The notes under the pieces were generated by a model. It made no database searches, was not told the origin of the DNA, and saw only the letters and a program-made list of their open reading frames with translations. A DNA stretch of 64,000 bases, taken from assembly GCA_010093705.1 (NCBI GenBank), contig MU006112.1, forward strand, positions 124,001 through 188,000, written 5' to 3'. A program made the translations under genes and the position numbers. Shown piece by piece: positions 59,901 to 64,000 of the stretch. Position 1 is the stretch's first letter; every line of letters starts with the position of its first letter. The stretch comes from Patellaria atrata CBS 101060. Its lineage: Eukaryota; Ascomycota; Dothideomycetes; Patellariales; Patellariaceae.

Positions 59901-62900
59901 GGGGTTCCGGTTTAGGACCGCTGTTGACAACAAGATTAGAATTAGGCTCTAAAAGCTTGATCTTATTCGCAGTCGACAGCCAGAGGTGATTCTATCTTTC
60001 AAGCCTTTTCATCGCCAAGAATGTTGACTGGCCACTCCTGCGACGAGAACAAGCCTTGTAGGGCGACGATTCCGAAAGGCCGGGCTCTGAAGGGATGAAT
60101 TCTAATTAGAACCTTACATGTCAGACGGGAGGGACGATCAGTCTGCGGGGCTTTGAAGAGCGTTTAACGCTTGTTATCCTGGGTAAAGAGCAACTTGCAT
60201 ATGTCTTTATCCTCGCAGATGATGCCCGCTGCCGCCGATTGTTGTTCGGAATACTATAATGCTGAGGGTCATCCCTGATCTCACCTTGGGAATGCGAGGT
60301 TAAAGACGTAGCAACAAGCTTCTGATGCCGGCAGGAACCGGCGTGCAGAATGAAATCATGGATTAGACGGGCTGACGTGAGCGTATATCGGTTGGAAAAT
60401 GAGGACCGTTACGTGAGATCTTCCGGGTAGAGTTTCGAGTGCTACCATATATATAGATTGCTGGGGACGATGTGAGATTGTAGTTATCAATTTGCGTTTC
60501 GTGGATAACATACTTTGAAAGACATCGAGTTAAGCTCTGGTGTACGGCAAAAAGAGCCAACCTAGGTCTACTAATTTCGGATATGATATGTGGTGGGATG
60601 GGCAAAAGCCAAGAAAACCAAAAAGCCACATGCTTGGTCTACCTTAATTTTTTCACAGCCCAAGGATGATATGAGTGCCCAGAAAGTCATACCATGTGAC
60701 AGACATACTAACTGTTAGTACAGTAGTGTCCTAGCATTTATTATTGTCTCTTGATCATGGAAAAAATGATGCGAGCGGAATGCGGTACTTCTCTCCACGT
60801 ACAAGGAAATGATACCCGTCCGAGAGTCTAGGTCCCGAGCCGTTCGATTTTTAGCAAGCCGCTGAAGTCAGTCTGCGTTAGCTATCACAAGGAACGGTGT
60901 CCTTTTGCTAGTTGTCGTCCGAAGAATGCGAGGAATCGATCAGATGTACTGTACTACGCATACTGTGCAGAGAGAAAGTGTCTTATCCTAAAAGTATAAG
61001 ATATCGATGTGGTCCTCGCCTGATACCGTGATACGAGAAGATATTGCTGGATATATCCTAGCCCATTAATTGTACAAGGAATGGCGGGATGCCTCAAGGG
61101 CTTGGACTGACGGGGAAGACTCATTTTCCCTTAAGCTTAAAAAATAACTCTCTCAACCTTATCTTGAACCTTGTATGAAGCCAAGAGTCTCATCCAATCA
61201 ATAGATAGTTTGCAAGCATTATCTGACAACTTCCAAGCCACTGAGAGCTCCGAGTCCACGTTTCGTCCATGATCTACACCAATCAGCTGCTTGACGTCGA
61301 TGAACGGAAGCGGGAGGCGAGCTCGAAGAAGAGTTGGCACATTTCTATATTCCTTCTTCTTCCAGCATATGGACCGTCTTGAGCGCTCCACACGCACTCT
61401 TAGCTCTTAGTCTACAGTGCACCACCTTGATCTTCCTTTTGTAAGCTTAAGGTCAACTATAAGCAAGGGCTTACGTGGCATTCATTCGCCGTAAACGCCC
61501 GACAGATGATGATATTCGGGTGAGATAATTCCTAATGAAAAGGCCAACCCAACCAGTGCCGAGTAGATCCTCCAAGTTCTTGGTCCTGTAGTGAGCATGT
61601 TAATCTCGTTTGTCAACCCTAGGCGGTGTCAAGTACTCCATCTTTCCCCTGACAATGACGCAGTCGTGTGCTGCTTTCCTCTATGCTGTTATGTGGATTA
61701 CTGTACAGTATAACATGTTGCACCGACCCAGGTTGGATGTAGTACTGCTGTAGTGAAGCGGCGTCGTACAATAACTGGTGCCACCACACTTCGGAGGTTA
61801 ACCATCTCCGTCTTACAAAGCTCCAGGCCCCCCTTGTGGCGTCACATCTCCTTTCGGCAACCTCCTGACGCCTCAGAAGTACTTTGTAGATTTGAAGAAA
61901 TACTTGTAAGTAATCTACTCCTTCTCCAGTAGCCCTTATTTCCCGGCAACCCGCAGAAGGAGGACTTTGGAGGAGATTAGGAGAACGTTGCTCATGAGAC
62001 ACTAAAGCCGAGAGTTTAGAAATCCAAGAAAGACGAAGAAACGCTCCAAGCCAACGGCTTGCCGACGCCCATATCTTGTGCGTAGCTTGGCGTAGGATTG
62101 AGGGCCCAGCGTCGAACCGTCTGGTCCCCCGTAACTGGCTGTGACGCTATCCGCAACGTACCGCATAACCGGTACAGACTTTGATGGTGGTAAAAGCAGG
62201 TTCCCGCGTGGTTAATATAATAATGATAGATACAGAAGGTACGAGAGACGGAAAAATTCAAACTGATAAAGGTCGTACAGTACTTCAACTCTTGAGACCA
62301 AATCAACTGCAGGCCGGTTTAGCCCTCACAACCGCAGAAATAAATCCCAAGGGGGTTGAACAGGAACGCTGTCCGCGTAGATAACGATAACTGAGTAGAA
62401 TAATAATGGAATGCACCGTTCTTCTTAATCTTGTTTTACTTGGGAGGCTTTTGCAATCGGATTACCGGTGCGCCAACTGGTACTGTACTGTACACAAGTA
62501 TTCCAGAGCTTTGCTTCTTGTCCATAGTTACACGGCACATGTGGTTAAGGGAGACGAGAACAAGCCTAGAATTGAGGAGGCGTCAAGAGCCTCGCCGTTC
62601 AGCTTAGTTTAAGCTTGGCAAGCTGAAAGTGATGAGCGGGTGGGACGGTGTGGGAGTGTGGATGACACAGAAAAAGCTGATCCGTGTTATGAGTCGATAG
62701 ATTTGGGGCGCGATTGGACCAAGGAGATGCATTGACAAGCTTTTGCAAATGGAAACTAAACGAGAGCTAAACTCTAAGTTAAAATGGACCCAGCCACTAG
62801 TCTGTGAGCAATTGATTTCCCAGGTTAGTTGACATCGGGGCTGTGCTGAACGGGGACCTGTTGGATTGAGTTTTGAGTCGCTTTTTGGTGAGGAGGATAG

Positions 62901-63165
62901 GAGGTGAGAGCCGGAGTTAACAACGTCTCTTCGCTGTTCCATGGACGCATCTACCGTAAGGTAGTTCTAGGCAGCAGATATCAGTGTAACAAACCATTTC
63001 TTTCGATACAACACTTGACTCTAGAACTTGTTCGTCGGCGTGACTAAGGAGGTGTGAGGTGTAGGAAAAGATAGTACTCCGTACCTTAATGTATTCAGAC
63101 AAGAACATGGTGTGGTCGTACGCTGGTAAGGTAATACAAACATAAGGATTATGCGAGTTTTGCAG
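56976..63165. other. Gene-poor stretch of about 6.2 kb
   Basis: After the condensin stop no ORF longer than about 130 codons has any domain, consistent codon use or splice context. The sequence is AT-leaning and full of stops. Several TACTGTAC-type palindromes (for example 60945, 61700, 62275, 62480) and a G/T homopolymer pair at 59483-59498 occur. No transposase or reverse-transcriptase fragment was recognised. It could be a dispersed-repeat or subterminal region, or simply long intergenic DNA. Confidence 0.4.
63158..63165. repeat. Left target-site duplication of the MITE
   Basis: TTTTGCAG immediately left of the element; matches GTTTGCAG at 63489-63496 in seven of eight positions. Confidence 0.7.
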
Positions 63166-63488
63166 TAGGGTGGGCAAATTTCATGTTACCAGCGTTACTA
63201 ACGTTACTAACTCCGTGTACATGCGCTAACGTAATCCAGCAACACATAATCATAAGAGCATATGTTAGACTAGACTAGTTAGTCACGTGCCTAGCCTAAT
63301 AAGGCTAATATCATAGGTATACGAGGCACGTGATAAGATGGGCTGGAGAATATATACCTATTTGGGCTAGTTCATACTTATTCTAGTTAGTCGTTACTAA
63401 CGTTACTAATGGTGTTTTAATAGTCCCGTTGAGTAATTCACGGACTAACGTTAGTAACGCGATTCGTTAGTAACGATTGCCCACCCTA
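63166..63488. mobile_element. hAT-type MITE, 323 bp
   Basis: Perfect 12-bp terminal inverted repeats, TAGGGTGGGCAA at 63166-63177 and TTGCCCACCCTA at 63477-63488. Eight-bp flanking duplications differ at one base (TTTTGCAG / GTTTGCAG). An 8-bp target duplication and a TAGGG-type end are characteristic of the hAT superfamily. Inside are repeated subterminal motifs GTTACTAACGTTACTAAC near each end, in inverted orientation (GTTAGTAACG on the right). These are candidate transposase-binding sites. There is no coding capacity, so it is a non-autonomous element. The near-identical duplications point to a fairly recent insertion. Small central palindromes (GGCACGTGA...TCACGTGCC around 63285-63330) are also present. 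Confidence 0.8.
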
Positions 63489-63496
63489 GTTTGCAG
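63489..63496. repeat. Right target-site duplication of the MITE
   Basis: GTTTGCAG directly right of the element, pairing with 63158-63165. Confidence 0.7.
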
Positions 63497-64000
63497 GGCA
63501 ATATAATTTAAACACTGCTTGTCCGTTCTTAAGCTCTTAACCAGACTTACCCAAAGATAAAAATCCCAAAGATCGAGCAAGGTTAAACTCTAAAAGTTGG
63601 CTCGCAAGGCTACTGAATGCTTGTCCCGGCCTTGACGACCTTGGACTCAATTACACTATCTGGAACGCGCACCAAGCCCCGATCGCCTCGTTAGTCGTTA
63701 CGGTAGGGTTGGCTTAAAGACACATTCCATCCTTTCCCATCCTTTCCCATCCTTGAACGTTTGCCCAGTCAGTCAGTCGCACCTGCTCCCTCAACCACAT
63801 AACCCCATAAACCACCCGAGGGAGCCGCACCTGCCCTTTCTTACCCATTACCCATTACCCATCTCAATTCACCCACAACGCCCGCCCAAAATTCTCCTCA
63901 CCTTTCTCTCCTTCTGCAGAGGAACGACAAACTCTCAACCTAACTCACGTTCATCGACGCCATCTTATCCGTACATAAAATACGAGCAAGAAGAATCCTT
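63497..64000. promoter_or_regulatory. Right edge, promoter-like pyrimidine-rich sequence
   Basis: From about 63720 the plus strand becomes C/T-rich with short tandem repeats (CATCCTTTCC x2-3 at 63725-63755; TTACCCA x3 near 63841-63861). It then runs CACCTTTCTCTCCTTCTGCAG at 63899-63920, which looks like a 5' UTR intron acceptor. This pattern is typical of the leader of a plus-strand fungal gene whose start would be beyond the window. No coding sequence is visible. Confidence 0.35.

Noticed and set aside
1-64000. tRNA, rRNA, CRISPR and LTR or LINE elements
   Set aside because: Scanned for tRNA B-box contexts, 5S-like blocks, spaced repeats and reverse-transcriptase motifs; the few GGTTCGA-like strings (for example 16690 and 6111) lie in coding or unstructured sequence. 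Nothing convincing was found by eye; a tRNAscan-SE, Infernal and RepeatMasker run would be decisive.

Overview
The window looks like nuclear chromosomal DNA of a filamentous ascomycete (Pezizomycotina, possibly a Leotiomycete; the class is an inference). Genes are densely packed and split by short 50-75 bp introns with GTANGT donors. Gene content includes complex I (absent from Saccharomyces and S. pombe), a con-6 conidiation protein, a krev-1/Rsr1 GTPase, an LTE1-type RasGEF and a fungal PDAT. I see no rRNA, tRNA or CRISPR, and no coding part of any transposon.

Region 1 (1-8.9 kb): the 3' end of a HAD-type dehalogenase, the krev-1/RSR1 small GTPase, then about 5.6 kb without a gene I can support. 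Region 2 (8.9-15.6 kb): an ACSS3/PrpE-like acyl-CoA synthetase, a Tls1/C9orf78-family nuclear protein, and a FrnE-like DsbA oxidoreductase. Region 3 (15.7-20.6 kb) is a mitochondrial block: a PPR protein resembling complex I assembly factor CIA84 is divergent from ribosomal protein bS18m, which is convergent with the complex I 24 kDa subunit. Region 4 (20.9-32.5 kb): con-6, an Ariadne-type RBR ubiquitin ligase, the double-HtrA protease Nma111, the NatC catalytic subunit Naa30, and PDAT (LRO1).

Region 5 (33-43.5 kb): a decayed beta-lactamase/transesterase-family gene, the large LTE1-type RasGEF, and a small single-pass membrane protein. Region 6 (44-50 kb) is accessory in character. It holds a minisatellite, two short cysteine-containing unknown ORFs, and a two-exon gene joining a cysteine-rich N-terminus to a Nudix/DUF4743-like domain whose Nudix box is degenerate. 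Region 7 (50.3-57 kb): mitochondrial uS17m, then a divergent pair of cell-cycle genes (CDC7/Hsk1 kinase and condensin subunit CND1/YCS4) sharing a promoter of about 0.2 kb with an MCB/SCB-like site. Region 8 (57-64 kb) is essentially gene-free and contains one well-defined hAT-type MITE with 12-bp inverted repeats and an 8-bp target duplication.

Exon boundaries were read by eye from splice signals, reading-frame continuity and family similarity. For every spliced gene the exon lengths add up to an open frame. Coordinates of spliced genes run from the first to the last coding base; exons are listed in the evidence.
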